A stretch of 32,404 nucleotides of DNA from JBPOJN01 sp052033505 (lineage in GTDB: Bacteria > UBA10199 > JACPAL01 > GCA-016699445), in contig JBPOJN010000093.1 of NCBI GenBank assembly GCA_052033505.1, positions 1-32,404 on the forward strand, read 5' to 3'. The notes below the pieces were generated by a model. The model searched no databases and had not been told where the DNA came from. It saw nothing but the letters and a program-made list of their open reading frames with translations. How positions within the stretch are numbered: position 1 is the first letter of the stretch; every line of letters starts with the position of its first letter. Below are positions 15,665 to 24,712 of this stretch, one piece after another. The position numbers and the translations under genes are program-made.

Positions 15665-18172
15665 ATGCCCTCGTTTTTGGAAGGTCTCGGCCGACTCTTC
15701 AAGGTTTTTTTCGGTCTCTTCGCTTTATTAATCGGCGTCGCGGCCCTGGGTTCGAGCCTGCTGTATTATCATTTCACCAAAGATCTCCCCAAAGTCAGCG
15801 ACATGACCGACTATCATCCGCCCGTCATGAGCGAAGTCTACTCCGACGACGGCACGAAAATCGGCGAATTCTGGCAGGAATGCCGCTTGGTCCTGCCCTA
15901 CGATCAGATCCCGCGCAAAGTCGTCGACGCCTTTGTGGCGAGCGAGGACGAGCGTTTCTGGGACCACCGCGGTGTCGATTTCCGCGGCATCCTGCGCGCC
16001 TTCTATAAAAACCTGCGCGCCGGCCGCGTCGTCGAAGGCGGATCGACCATCACGCAGCAAGTCACCCGCGCCCTGCTGCTGACGCGCGAGAAGAGCTTCG
16101 GACGCAAGATCAAGGAAGCGATTCTCGCCACCCAGATCGAGCAGAATTTAAGCAAGGAACAGATTCTCTACATTTACTTGAACCAGATTTTCCTCGGAAA
16201 CCGCTCCTACGGCGTCCAAGCCGCCGCGCGGAATTATTTCCACAAGGACTTGAACGCGCTCAACTTAGCCGAGATCGCCATGATCGCGGGACTGCCCTCC
16301 GCACCCACAACGTTTTCACCGCTGACGAACCCGACCATGGCGCGCGAACGCCAGATGCACGTCCTCTCGCAGATGCTGGACAACAAGTACGTCAAGAAAG
16401 CGGAATACCAAGAAGCCGTCGCAGCGCCCCTGACGCTCTACCGCGCGGGCACGGATAAGGATTTCAACAACCGCTACGCTCCCTATTTCGTCGAGCACGT
16501 ACGCCAGCAGATCGAAAACGCTTACGGGCCGCAGACGCTTTATTCCGGCGGGTTGAAGATCTATACAACCGTGAATCTCGCGGCCTACCACGCCGCGGAG
16601 CGCGCCGTGAAACGCGGCCTCTTCGAAGTCGAGCGCCGTAAAGGTTTCCGCGGCCCGCTGCAGACCGCCGAAATCAAGAACTCGAAGAACATCCAAGACT
16701 ACGCCAATGCGATCCACCGGGAGCTGACGGAATTCACCGAACCCATCACGTTCAGCGCGGGTAAAAACTCTCTCTCCCCGATGACAACGCCTCTCGAACC
16801 ATGGCACCTCTATCAAGGCGTCATTTCGGAAGTGGACGATAAAGGCACAGCAACGATCTTAGTGGGACACGTGAGCGGCACGATCTCGAAGGAAGATCGG
16901 AATTGGACCGGACGCACACCGAAAGTCGGTGAGGTTTATTGGGTGCGGCCCAAAAGTGATCCCGAAACGGCTTTCGTGATCGAAAACGAACCCAAGATCG
17001 AATCCGCTCTCTTTTCTTTCGACCCCATGACAGGCGAAGTGAAGGCCATGATCGGCGGTTTCAGCTTCAAGCGCAGTGAATTCAACCGCGCGACGATGGC
17101 CATCCGCCAGCCCGGCTCCGCCTTCAAACCCATCGTTTATGCGGCCGCCCTCGACAAAGGCTACACACCGAAGACGACCGTCATGGACGCGCCGGTGCAG
17201 TACAAAATCGGCCGTAACTCGTTTTGGAGCCCTAAAAACTATAGCAATAAGTACAACGGCCCCATGACGATCCGCGCCGCGCTGACGAACTCAATCAACA
17301 TCGTCGCCGTCAAAGTCTTCCATGACATCGGCATCGATTACGCCGTGGCCTACGCGCGCAAACTGGGGCTCACGACGCCGATCGCGAAATACCTGTCCAC
17401 CGCCTTGGGCGCCTCCGACGTCACGTTGCAAGAAATCACGCGCGCCTACGGCGTCTTCCCCTCCGGCGGCGTCCGGCAAGATCTGATCTACGTCCTGAAG
17501 ATCGTCGACAAAGACGGCAAGGTCTTGGAGGAAAAGAACCCGACGCCGCTCGACCGCGAACACGTCTTCGACTTCAAGAAAAAATCCGCAGGACTCGCCA
17601 CGCAACAGACCCTTCGCGAAGAAGGCGAAAAAGCGATTCAAAAAGACAAACTGAAACTCAGCCCTGAAGAATTGAAGATTCTCTACGGCGCCGACATTCC
17701 CGCGGGCCATGTCATCACGCCGCGCACGGCTTTCTTGATGGTCAGCATCATGCGCGACGTCGTCGAACGCGGCACCGGCTTCAAAGCCAAGGCGCTGAAA
17801 CGCCCCGCCGCCGGTAAAACCGGAACGACCAACGACGAATCCGACGCGTGGTTCGTCGCCTACACGCCGGACATGGTCACAGGCGTCTGGACTGGCTATG
17901 ACAGCCGCAAAAAAATCGGCCCCGGCATGACCGGAGGCGTGATCTCCGCGCCGATCTGGCTGTATTACATGGAAGAAGCCTTGAAAGACCGTCCCGTGCT
18001 GTCGTTCGCCGTGCCTAAAGACATTAAGCTCTCCGAAATCGACGACATGGCCGGTGGCTCGGCGCTCGAAGATCTGCAGCCGAAACCCGACGACGACTTA
18101 GACCTCCCCACCGCCCCGGCCCCCAGCAGCCGCGGCGTGGATTTCTTGTATAAAGATTTGAATGGCCTATAG
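15665..18172 (+). CDS. mrcA: Class A penicillin-binding protein (PBP1A type)
   Basis: This is a bifunctional peptidoglycan synthase in the inner membrane, 835 residues long. One N-terminal anchor (about 12-36) is followed by a GT51 glycosyltransferase: catalytic E94 in SEDERFWDHRG, GGSTITQQVTRALLL at 125-139, and QILYIYLNQIFLGNRSYGVQAAARNYF. Then comes an OB-like inserted region and the transpeptidase: S485-x-x-K488 in PGSAFKP, S543-x-N545 in TNSINIVAVKV, and K718-T-G in AAGKTGTTNDESDAWFVAYTP. The C-terminal tail is acidic. An in-frame extension upstream of 15665 is open only because it runs antisense to the lipoprotein gene; the ATG at 15665 starts right before the membrane anchor, though no strong ribosome site is seen. 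The gene converges on the matrixin gene, with 12 bases between the stops. Confidence 0.96.
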   Translation: MPSFLEGLGRLFKVFFGLFALLIGVAALGSSLLYYHFTKDLPKVSDMTDYHPPVMSEVYSDDGTKIGEFWQECRLVLPYDQIPRKVVDAFVASEDERFWDHRGVDFRGILRAFYKNLRAGRVVEGGSTITQQVTRALLLTREKSFGRKIKEAILATQIEQNLSKEQILYIYLNQIFLGNRSYGVQAAARNYFHKDLNALNLAEIAMIAGLPSAPTTFSPLTNPTMARERQMHVLSQMLDNKYVKKAEYQEAVAAPLTLYRAGTDKDFNNRYAPYFVEHVRQQIENAYGPQTLYSGGLKIYTTVNLAAYHAAERAVKRGLFEVERRKGFRGPLQTAEIKNSKNIQDYANAIHRELTEFTEPITFSAGKNSLSPMTTPLEPWHLYQGVISEVDDKGTATILVGHVSGTISKEDRNWTGRTPKVGEVYWVRPKSDPETAFVIENEPKIESALFSFDPMTGEVKAMIGGFSFKRSEFNRATMAIRQPGSAFKPIVYAAALDKGYTPKTTVMDAPVQYKIGRNSFWSPKNYSNKYNGPMTIRAALTNSINIVAVKVFHDIGIDYAVAYARKLGLTTPIAKYLSTALGASDVTLQEITRAYGVFPSGGVRQDLIYVLKIVDKDGKVLEEKNPTPLDREHVFDFKKKSAGLATQQTLREEGEKAIQKDKLKLSPEELKILYGADIPAGHVITPRTAFLMVSIMRDVVERGTGFKAKALKRPAAGKTGTTNDESDAWFVAYTPDMVTGVWTGYDSRKKIGPGMTGGVISAPIWLYYMEEALKDRPVLSFAVPKDIKLSEIDDMAGGSALEDLQPKPDDDLDLPTAPAPSSRGVDFLYKDLNGL

Positions 18173-18184
18173 GAAAAAGAGTTT

Positions 18185-19375
18185 CTACCGGATCAACTGA
18201 CAACCGCCCGAACCACCGCCGCTCCCACCGCCCGAAGACAACGTCACGCAATCATCGCCTTCGGTGCAGCGTACCGTCAGCGTCGTTCCTCCGAAAGCCG
18301 TGTAGGTTTGCGACGACGTGAATCCGACCACGCTCGGAGGCGAAGCCTCTCCCGAAGACCCGCGGCAGGGAGTGTAGCCGGAGGCGCCTAAGAAACCTGT
18401 ACCGATCCGCTCGAAATCCAGTTGATACGTGGCACCGGGCGTCAGTCCCGGTATTTCAAAATGACCGTCCTGAGTGCGCGCCGGGGCGAAATCGCCCGAC
18501 AGGGCCGAGACCGCATCGACGCGCGGATCGGAGACGTTACGGGCGACGAGATTCACACATTGGACTTGATCCTTATCCGTATCCAAAGCCGTTCCCTGGA
18601 GCACCCACGTCGAAGACTCGAAATCGGAAGCCGGATATAACTGCGCCAACCCCACGCGGTCGTCTTTTTCGGGCGTCTTGAAATCGGCGCCGTTGTCCAA
18701 AATAAACGTCGGGAACATCGTCGTAATAAAACGGTCGTTCGTATCGTCCGCATCCGTGGATTCCGTTAGGTTCACCTGGGAGTGGTCCAGGCCTAAGAAG
18801 TGCCCGACCTCGTGCACGATGAACGACGTAAAATCATCGTCGGAAAAACTGATGCTCGCTGGGCATCCAGCGACTTCAAAACCCTCGAGGCAGGAGGCGT
18901 TGAAGACGGCCTCGCCACGCACCGCATGTCCCGTAACCGTGTCGAAACTGATGATGGAGGCGAATCCCAACGTCGTGAACTTATTTCCCGCCCCGAAAAA
19001 GTCGCCCATGATCTCGCCGTCTTCATCGATGATAAGGGGGTTCAACCCGTCATCGGTCGGCCCCGTAGGACAGGCCGCCGGATCGTAAAGAAAACTGCAT
19101 TCATTGGACACATCCACGCTCGCGCCTAAGTTTCCGATCTGAAAACTCACGTCGGCTTCCGAAATCGAGGACCATTCGGATAAAGCGTCTTGGATCAAGG
19201 GCAAGGCGTCTTTGCCGCGCACATCAAGATCCGACTCGAGATGCACGTCGACCGGCATCGAGGACCAAATCACGGGCGTGCCGTTGGAAAGAACGCTGCG
19301 AGGACCGACGGCATGAGCCACCGGGGAGAAGACCAAGGCTCCAAGCGCTGAGGCGAAAAAGAGAATATTTTTCAT
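18185..19375 (-). CDS. Secreted matrixin-family metalloprotease with C-terminal GGC-x-L-I-R
   Basis: The 396-residue product begins with a signal peptide (AHA cleavage region near 22). The matrixin zinc motif is HEVGHFLGLDHS with H188, E189, H192 and H198, followed by a Met-turn near M220 (TTMFP). FDTVTGHAVRGEAVFNA precedes the catalytic helix, and LAQLYPAS ends the protease domain. A carboxypeptidase-regulatory-like beta domain follows (ALSGDFAPARTQDGHFEIPGLTPGATYQLDF). The last residues are a Gly/Ser linker and then GGCQLIR, with Cys 392 five residues from the end. No transmembrane segment follows, so this is not a standard CTERM sorting signal; the cysteine may be an anchor or linkage point. 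The gene lies six bases after its companion at 19382-20005. Confidence 0.88.
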   Translation of the reverse strand: MKNILFFASALGALVFSPVAHAVGPRSVLSNGTPVIWSSMPVDVHLESDLDVRGKDALPLIQDALSEWSSISEADVSFQIGNLGASVDVSNECSFLYDPAACPTGPTDDGLNPLIIDEDGEIMGDFFGAGNKFTTLGFASIISFDTVTGHAVRGEAVFNASCLEGFEVAGCPASISFSDDDFTSFIVHEVGHFLGLDHSQVNLTESTDADDTNDRFITTMFPTFILDNGADFKTPEKDDRVGLAQLYPASDFESSTWVLQGTALDTDKDQVQCVNLVARNVSDPRVDAVSALSGDFAPARTQDGHFEIPGLTPGATYQLDFERIGTGFLGASGYTPCRGSSGEASPPSVVGFTSSQTYTAFGGTTLTVRCTEGDDCVTLSSGGGSGGGSGGCQLIR

Positions 19376-19381
19376 ATTTTT

Positions 19382-20005
19382 TTAAGGATGGGACAGCTGA
19401 CGCACGGCGGAGACGAAGTCGACGTAATTCAAGCTGCGATCGACGCCTGCTGAGTCACCATTGGCATTGAAAACGCTTTGATTTTTAAGCTTCAAGACCT
19501 TGGGATTGTTGTCCATGCGCACGAACAACCCGCGGTTGTCGGTCGCGTTCCTGACGATTTTCCCAGAATTCGAAGCCGTAATCTCAAATTTTCCCTGGCC
19601 GAATCCCACCGGCGCGGTCAGTCCCGAGGGTCCATCCGCGCTTAAAAAAACGATCGACTCCTCGCCGACTTTATATTCCGGCAGAGACTGGCCTGAAACG
19701 ACGCCCTCGCGACCTGCGATCGTCCCCTCTTCCTGTAAAGCGATCTGACGGAATGTAAGTTTCGAATTTTGCGCGGAAACTGCGGGACCTTTCAGAGTCT
19801 CCGACACTTCGTAAGTCACCTGGATCACCGGACGGCCATTTTCGTCCTTCATCGATTTTACGTCCGTGCATTTTCCGACGAAGACGCGCTCGGATAAGTC
19901 GGTGAGTTGTTCGAGATTGAGCTGGAGCACGAGCATGGCCCGGGCGGCGGGAGAAAAAGCCGCGAAACAGCAAAGGGCCAGGAAAATCTTCGCGAGACGG
20001 TTCAT
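19382..20005 (-). CDS. Secreted companion of the matrixin
   Basis: The 207-residue product starts with a clear signal peptide (MNRLAKIFLALCCFAAFSPAARA) and has GGAGGAA five bases before its ATG. I know this pattern from proteins encoded beside secreted matrixins: LEQLTDLSERVFVGKCTDVKS, VTYEVSETLKGP, and VGEESIVFLSADGPSGLTAPVGFGQGKFEI. The fold appears beta-rich and exported; function is unknown. It ends six bases before the matrixin gene, so the two are surely co-transcribed. It might be an inhibitor, chaperone or substrate-binding partner of the protease, but nothing in the sequence proves this. Unlike its partner it lacks the C-terminal Cys motif and ends in RQLSHP. Confidence 0.75.
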   Translation of the reverse strand: MNRLAKIFLALCCFAAFSPAARAMLVLQLNLEQLTDLSERVFVGKCTDVKSMKDENGRPVIQVTYEVSETLKGPAVSAQNSKLTFRQIALQEEGTIAGREGVVSGQSLPEYKVGEESIVFLSADGPSGLTAPVGFGQGKFEITASNSGKIVRNATDNRGLFVRMDNNPKVLKLKNQSVFNANGDSAGVDRSLNYVDFVSAVRQLSHP

Positions 20006-20073
20006 CGACGTTCCTCCGAGTGAAGAAGCAGTTTAAAGGAAAGACAAGAAAGTCGCAAAACAAAAGGTCGGCC

Positions 20074-22650
20074 TTAGGGAAACGGAGGAATACTCTCCGG
20101 CGCGGGGGTTCTTTTGAAAAAATAAGCCATGAGCATTTCCAGCTTTTTTTTGAGAGCGGTTTTTTCCTGCTCCGCCGAGTGCGCATATCCGGCTTCGGAA
20201 AAAACCAGAACGGAACGCACGGAAACGACCGCCTCTAAAATCGACTGATAAATCAGAAGCTTCTGTCGCGGAGAAAAAGGCTGGAGACGCTTAAGATCGA
20301 TAGAACCCTGCGAGATCTGCGGAGAATAACAAGACAAGGTCATTTCGTAGAGGGCATCCAGAATATTATCCGGAGAGATCGCCCTTTTTTGATGGTGAAG
20401 AAGTTCGTTCATGCTTGCAATCAGACGGTTCAAACGCGTCTTCAACGCCCCCTTGGAGCCATGATTTAAAACGATATCGGAAGATTCGGGTTTTTCCGGA
20501 GAAATCTCCGATTCCAAAAACCGGTTCTTGGATCTTCCGGACCGGATCAACTTCAGGATCTTAAGCCGTAAGCGGCGGGCTATTTTTTCGTGTTCATGGA
20601 ACGGGAGCATGTGAAAGCGGTTGGCCAAGACCAATATTTCGACGACGCCTTGCTTGAGCAACACAAGATCCCGAAGCATAATATCGCCGCGCTCCGAGAC
20701 GACGCGGCTCAAAGCGGGAACGGCTTCGAGAAGTTTTTTCAAGAAATCGCTCGCGTTACCGTTCTCGCTTAAAATACTGCGGCTGCTTTCCAGGAAACTC
20801 TGTCCTTTGACAAAGACCCCCGCCAACTCCTCTAAAAGCCGCAGAAAATCATTTTTCGCGCGCGTTAAATCGCGTCCGACCGGTGACAAGAGCCGCGCGC
20901 AGATCGCCACGAGTTCTTCATGCAATTCCGGCGCGAGATAAAAACTCTCCTGAAGGCGCGACACCAAAAAATAAGCGTCTTTATAACTCTCGGGCAGGCC
21001 TTGGAGATCGGGGCCGTACCTCTTGACCAATTGCTCGGCCGTTTGAAGGCCTTCCGGATATTCCAAGCCCTCGGGGATCATGCTTCCCTGCACGGAGCTT
21101 AGGCTTAAGCCCCTTCGAAGAGCTTCGCGGTCGGCGGCGATACAGAAGCCGTAACAAGGATTGCGCACCGAATAATAAGACCGAATCTTCGACTTCAGGA
21201 GCGACATGGCCTCTTCCCGCGCGGAAGCGGAAACACCGGCCGAAAAAATTTTTTGGACCAATCCGTAGAGATGCTCCATGTCCCGGATGTCCCAGCTCCC
21301 GACCAAGTCGCGGCGGATCGGATCCAGTAAAAAGACCGGGGCGATGCCCATTTCCCTGGAAATGGCTTCCAAGATATCCTTTTCGGCTCCCTGCATGGCT
21401 CCGTCGTATTCTTCGCGGAGCTTTTCCTTCAGCGCATCCGACCAAGGAACGCCCGCTTTCGCTTCCCGCAGCATCGCCGCGAAAAGTCCGCCGCCCAATT
21501 GAAGCGCCTGGAGGTTTTTATCGATCGAGGCTTTTTCCTGAACGCGGATCACGTCCGGATCACTGATGACCGAAATGCGCATGGGGCGCGGCAGTCTCGT
21601 GCTTTGGAAAACAGTGACGGGCACGCCCTGCGCGACCGTTTCCGTAACGACCGCATCCGGACCCGCCCATCTTTGCGCCATTTCCAAAGCGGCCTTGCGA
21701 TGTGTGGAGGCGAGCACCGTGTCGACGGGCTCGAGAGATTTCAGCTTTCCATCACCGTAATCCCGTTGCTCCTGCATGAGTTTGGAAGCGGGCAAATAGC
21801 CCAGCACGTCAATGACAGCGACGTCCCGGCGTTTCACTTCTTTCAAGACGTCGCGGAAATGTTCGAGGGGCGTCATTCCTTCTTCGGTGAGCGACTTGAT
21901 GCCGGTGAGCACGACAGTCTCGTTCGGCAGCGATTCGGCCCAAGCGCCCGTCACCTGCTCACTCAAGATCTTCGCGGTCGGCACGACGGCCTGATAAGCC
22001 ATCGTTTTGCGGAAATAATCGGCGTAAATACGCGGCACGACCGTCATCAGAAACGCATCGGGATCGCCAAAACCGATTTCCTTCAAATCCCCGAATCTTT
22101 GTTTTTCATTGGCCTGCTCCAAACGCTCCGGTGTCTCACGCGAGGAAAGTGCACCGAAAGCCGGCGGAACTTCGCCTTCCCTATCCGTAAACCGCGCGAT
22201 CATGGCCTGACGGTCGAACACTGACAAGAGACCGGAGAGATTGCCGACGGGATCGTACAGGACGCCCAGGCCATGGAATTCCCCCAAAATCATGCGGTCG
22301 AGCTTCGCCCAATTGATCTGGGCGCGTATGTCCCCGGAGGTTTCCAAGGTCGCCAAAAGTTCTTGGGGTTCTGAAACGAGATCCAACTCCTTCCGCAAAT
22401 CATCGACGTGGGGAGCCGCCAGATAAAAAAGATGGCCGTACCGGCCGTATAAATCGCGGGCCTTTCGCAAAACGGCCGTGTCTGTGGATTCGACGGCGGC
22501 CTTAAGTATTTTTTTCTCGAAAACGGAGAGCTTGCGGGGCGGTATCTTCGCGACGGTGGCGCGGATCAAATCCGGGATTTTTTCCTCGGGCAAGGAGCGC
22601 ACCAAGGCGTTTAAAGAGGCAATTTGTCGCGCGGGAACGGGCGTCAGCAT
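20074..22650 (-). CDS. Large cytoplasmic protein of unknown function
   Basis: I do not recognise this 858-residue protein. It has no signal peptide or membrane helix and reads as mostly helical, with Leu/Ala/Glu-rich stretches. A short MILGEFHGLGVLYDP at about residue 120 recalls the start of ChaN/TraB-type folds (LGExH), but the remainder does not match. There are two cysteines in NPCYGFCIAADRE near residue 500. The last 150 residues are basic and helical (KIARRLRLKILKLIRSGRSKNR) and could bind nucleic acid or membrane. The start is unusual: a stop codon lies three codons upstream of the ATG and no ribosome site is visible. The gene is separate from the matrixin pair (68 bases) and divergent from trxB (88 bases). 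Its codon use is like that of its neighbours. Confidence 0.7.
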   Translation of the reverse strand: MLTPVPARQIASLNALVRSLPEEKIPDLIRATVAKIPPRKLSVFEKKILKAAVESTDTAVLRKARDLYGRYGHLFYLAAPHVDDLRKELDLVSEPQELLATLETSGDIRAQINWAKLDRMILGEFHGLGVLYDPVGNLSGLLSVFDRQAMIARFTDREGEVPPAFGALSSRETPERLEQANEKQRFGDLKEIGFGDPDAFLMTVVPRIYADYFRKTMAYQAVVPTAKILSEQVTGAWAESLPNETVVLTGIKSLTEEGMTPLEHFRDVLKEVKRRDVAVIDVLGYLPASKLMQEQRDYGDGKLKSLEPVDTVLASTHRKAALEMAQRWAGPDAVVTETVAQGVPVTVFQSTRLPRPMRISVISDPDVIRVQEKASIDKNLQALQLGGGLFAAMLREAKAGVPWSDALKEKLREEYDGAMQGAEKDILEAISREMGIAPVFLLDPIRRDLVGSWDIRDMEHLYGLVQKIFSAGVSASAREEAMSLLKSKIRSYYSVRNPCYGFCIAADREALRRGLSLSSVQGSMIPEGLEYPEGLQTAEQLVKRYGPDLQGLPESYKDAYFLVSRLQESFYLAPELHEELVAICARLLSPVGRDLTRAKNDFLRLLEELAGVFVKGQSFLESSRSILSENGNASDFLKKLLEAVPALSRVVSERGDIMLRDLVLLKQGVVEILVLANRFHMLPFHEHEKIARRLRLKILKLIRSGRSKNRFLESEISPEKPESSDIVLNHGSKGALKTRLNRLIASMNELLHHQKRAISPDNILDALYEMTLSCYSPQISQGSIDLKRLQPFSPRQKLLIYQSILEAVVSVRSVLVFSEAGYAHSAEQEKTALKKKLEMLMAYFFKRTPAPESIPPFP

Positions 22651-22738
22651 AGGTTCTTACGTTTCTCTTCGGAAAAACAAAAAAGTTGCCTGCCATTTGA
22701 AAGACGTGAGACAGCACTGTAAATCAAAGGAGATTTTC

Positions 22739-23674
22739 ATGTCAGCCGAAAAGTCATTAGAGAACGTCATTATCATCGGTGGAGGTCCTTCGGGACTCAC
22801 ATCCGCCATCTATACGGCGCGGGCCGACTTAAAACCTTTGATGATCGAAGGCTATCAGGCGGGCGGCCAGCTCATGCTCACGACCGACGTCGAAAATTTT
22901 CCGGGCTATCCCGAAGGCGTCATGGGCCCCGAGATGATGGCGGACCTCCGCAAACAGGCCGAGCGCTTCGGGACGCGTTACCTGACCAAGGACGTCACGC
23001 GTGTGGATTTTTCAAAAAAACCATTTACGGTCGAGGTGGGCGACGAGGTTTTCCTGACTAAATCCGTCATCATTTCCACGGGCGCTTCCGCGAAACTGAT
23101 CGGGCTCCCGAATGAAAAACGCCTCATGGGCAAAGGCGTCACGACCTGCGCGACCTGTGACGGGGCTTTTTTCCGGAACATGGACGTGGCCGTCGTCGGC
23201 GGCGGCGACTCCGCGATGGAAGAAGCGAATTTCCTGACGCGATTCGCTTCAAAAGTCACGGTCATCCACCGCCGCGATCATTTACGCGCCTCGAAGATCA
23301 TGCAGGACCGCGCGTTCGCGAACCCGAAAATTTCGTTCGTCTGGGACACGGCCGTCGAGGAAGTCTTGGGCGAAAAAGAAGTCGAAGGTCTCACGCTGAA
23401 AAACTTGAAGACCGGCGCCGTTTCGACGCTCAAAGTCGCGGGGCTTTTCGTCGCGATTGGCCACGAACCCAATACGCAATTGTTCCGTGGGCAAATCGAT
23501 ACGGACGGAAACGGCTATATCAAGACCCATGACGGCATGAAGACCAACGTTCCCGGCGTTTTCGCCTGTGGCGACGTCCAAGACCACGTGTACCGCCAAG
23601 CGATCACGGCCGCCGGCAGCGGATGCATGGCTGCGATTGATTGTGAGAGATATTTAGAAGCGGAAGGACACTAA
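22739..23674 (+). CDS. trxB: Thioredoxin-disulfide reductase
   Basis: TrxB uses NADPH and FAD to reduce thioredoxin in the cytoplasm. The 311-residue product has the FAD motif IIIGGGPSGLTSAIYTARA, YQAGGQLMLTTDVENFPGYPEG, the redox pair in CATCDGAFFRN, the NADPH motif VVGGGDSAMEEANFL, HRRDHLRASKIMQDRA, and the closing GVFACGDVQDHVYRQAITAAGSGCMAA. These are all at the positions expected for a low-Mr reductase. The ATG at 22739 has AAAGGAGA six bases upstream, the clearest ribosome site in the window; the upstream extension of the frame is not coding. The gene is monocistronic and ends at the bidirectional hairpin terminator 30 bases downstream. Confidence 0.97.
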   Translation: MSAEKSLENVIIIGGGPSGLTSAIYTARADLKPLMIEGYQAGGQLMLTTDVENFPGYPEGVMGPEMMADLRKQAERFGTRYLTKDVTRVDFSKKPFTVEVGDEVFLTKSVIISTGASAKLIGLPNEKRLMGKGVTTCATCDGAFFRNMDVAVVGGGDSAMEEANFLTRFASKVTVIHRRDHLRASKIMQDRAFANPKISFVWDTAVEEVLGEKEVEGLTLKNLKTGAVSTLKVAGLFVAIGHEPNTQLFRGQIDTDGNGYIKTHDGMKTNVPGVFACGDVQDHVYRQAITAAGSGCMAAIDCERYLEAEGH

Positions 23675-23704
23675 AACAAACCCGCATTTCGGAATACCGG
23701 ATGT

Positions 23705-23750
23705 AAAAAAGCCCCGCCTCTTTTCGAAGAAGCGGGGCTTTTTATTTTTT
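23705..23750. terminator. Bidirectional rho-independent terminator between trxB and the TSP3 gene
   Basis: A 7-bp GC stem (GCCCCGC at 23711-23717 with GCGGGGC at 23732-23738) is flanked by A-runs on the left and a T-run on the right, so the stem extends with A-T pairs and gives U-tails in both directions. It sits 36 bases past the trxB stop and 23 bases past the stop of the convergent secreted-protein gene at 23773, so it serves both. Confidence 0.9.
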
Positions 23751-23772
23751 CGAATTCTTAATCGATTAGCGA

Positions 23773-24597
23773 TTATCGCATCAGCGAACATCCGCCCGAG
23801 CCATCGGCGCCGCCTTTGACGAAGAGCACCTCGCTGGGGGTTCCGGGCAAGATATCGCAGTGGTCGCCGATACCGTCGTGGTCTCCGTCCTGCTGGCCGG
23901 GGTTGTAGATGACAGGGCAATTATCGCTACCGTTCGGGATGCCGTCGTGATCGTCATCGGCGCCCGGATCGCTGACGCTGGGCGTGGGGTTCGACGGAGG
24001 ATTGCCGCCGACCACGACCGTATCACAGTCCGCTCCGACGCCGCGCGTCGGATCGAGCTTCGCGCAGTCGTAATAATCGGTCACATTGTCGCCGTCGGTG
24101 TCGAACTTATCGGGATTCGTTCCGATGGTCGCTTCAAAGGCGTTCGTATAGCCATCGCCGTCGCGGTCCAAGTCGCAGGCATCGCCGTCACCGTCGCCAT
24201 CCAGGTCGGTCTGCGTGGGGTTCGGCACTAAAGAACAATTGTCCGTGGCATTCGGTCTACCGTCGTTGTCGTAATCGTTTTCGCAGACGTCGCCGATGTG
24301 GTCCCAGTTCCGGTCGGCCTGATCGGGATTCGGCGTGTAACGGCAGTTATCCGTCGTATCCGCGACGCCGTCATGGTCCGTATCCGTTCCGCCGGGGGTC
24401 ACCGGGGGCTCATCTGTTACCACCGGAGGCACCGTGTCACCCGGAGGCAAACCGCCGCCCGCGTGGGATGCGCCGCCACCGATAGTCGTCGACCCGCCCA
24501 TATCGGGAGATTTTACCCCAATGCGGCCAGCCCAAGAAGGATGGACAAAAGCCAGAGACAGGACCGCCAGAAGATAAAAAGCACGCTTAGATGTCAT
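23773..24597 (-). CDS. Secreted thrombospondin type 3 repeat protein with C-terminal GGC-x-L-M-R
   Basis: The 274-residue product begins with a signal peptide (ending near SWA). A Gly/Pro/Thr-rich segment (about 25-70) follows, then calcium-binding TSP3 repeats with aspartate-rich loops: DTDHDGVADTTDNCRYTPNP, then NDYDNDGRPNATDNC, LDGDGDGDACDLDRDGDGYTN, DTDGDNVTDYYDC and DDDHDGIPNGSDNCP. The protein ends in GADGSGGCSLMR, with Cys 270 five residues from the end, closely matching the end of the matrixin at 18185 although the two proteins are otherwise unrelated. It is probably a calcium-stabilised extracellular or cell-surface rod. The gene is monocistronic between the shared terminator and a structured intergenic region. 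Confidence 0.85.
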   Translation of the reverse strand: MTSKRAFYLLAVLSLAFVHPSWAGRIGVKSPDMGGSTTIGGGASHAGGGLPPGDTVPPVVTDEPPVTPGGTDTDHDGVADTTDNCRYTPNPDQADRNWDHIGDVCENDYDNDGRPNATDNCSLVPNPTQTDLDGDGDGDACDLDRDGDGYTNAFEATIGTNPDKFDTDGDNVTDYYDCAKLDPTRGVGADCDTVVVGGNPPSNPTPSVSDPGADDDHDGIPNGSDNCPVIYNPGQQDGDHDGIGDHCDILPGTPSEVLFVKGGADGSGGCSLMR

Positions 24598-24712
24598 AGA
24601 TTTTACCCTTACCCAACTTATCGACCGGTCCCATGGAAAGTTGCGTCCTTAAAGTGAATGTTAGTTCGAGCTACACACATCTAGGACACTAGGGTTTAGA
24701 AAAGGCAGTGTA

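Noticed and set aside
21499..22224. 241-residue plus-strand open frame
   Set aside because: It is antisense to the 858-residue gene; composition is low in hydrophobic residues and rich in Arg/His, as expected for a shadow frame.
22651..22738. trxB promoter with TTGAAA and TAAATC boxes 17 bases apart
   Set aside because: The -10 is weak and several registers are possible, so I do not list it as a feature.
23860..24657. Plus-strand open frames and periodic Asp-codon pattern suggesting a repeat array or CRISPR
   Set aside because: The periodicity comes from TSP3 repeats in the minus-strand gene. There are no identical direct repeats with unique spacers.
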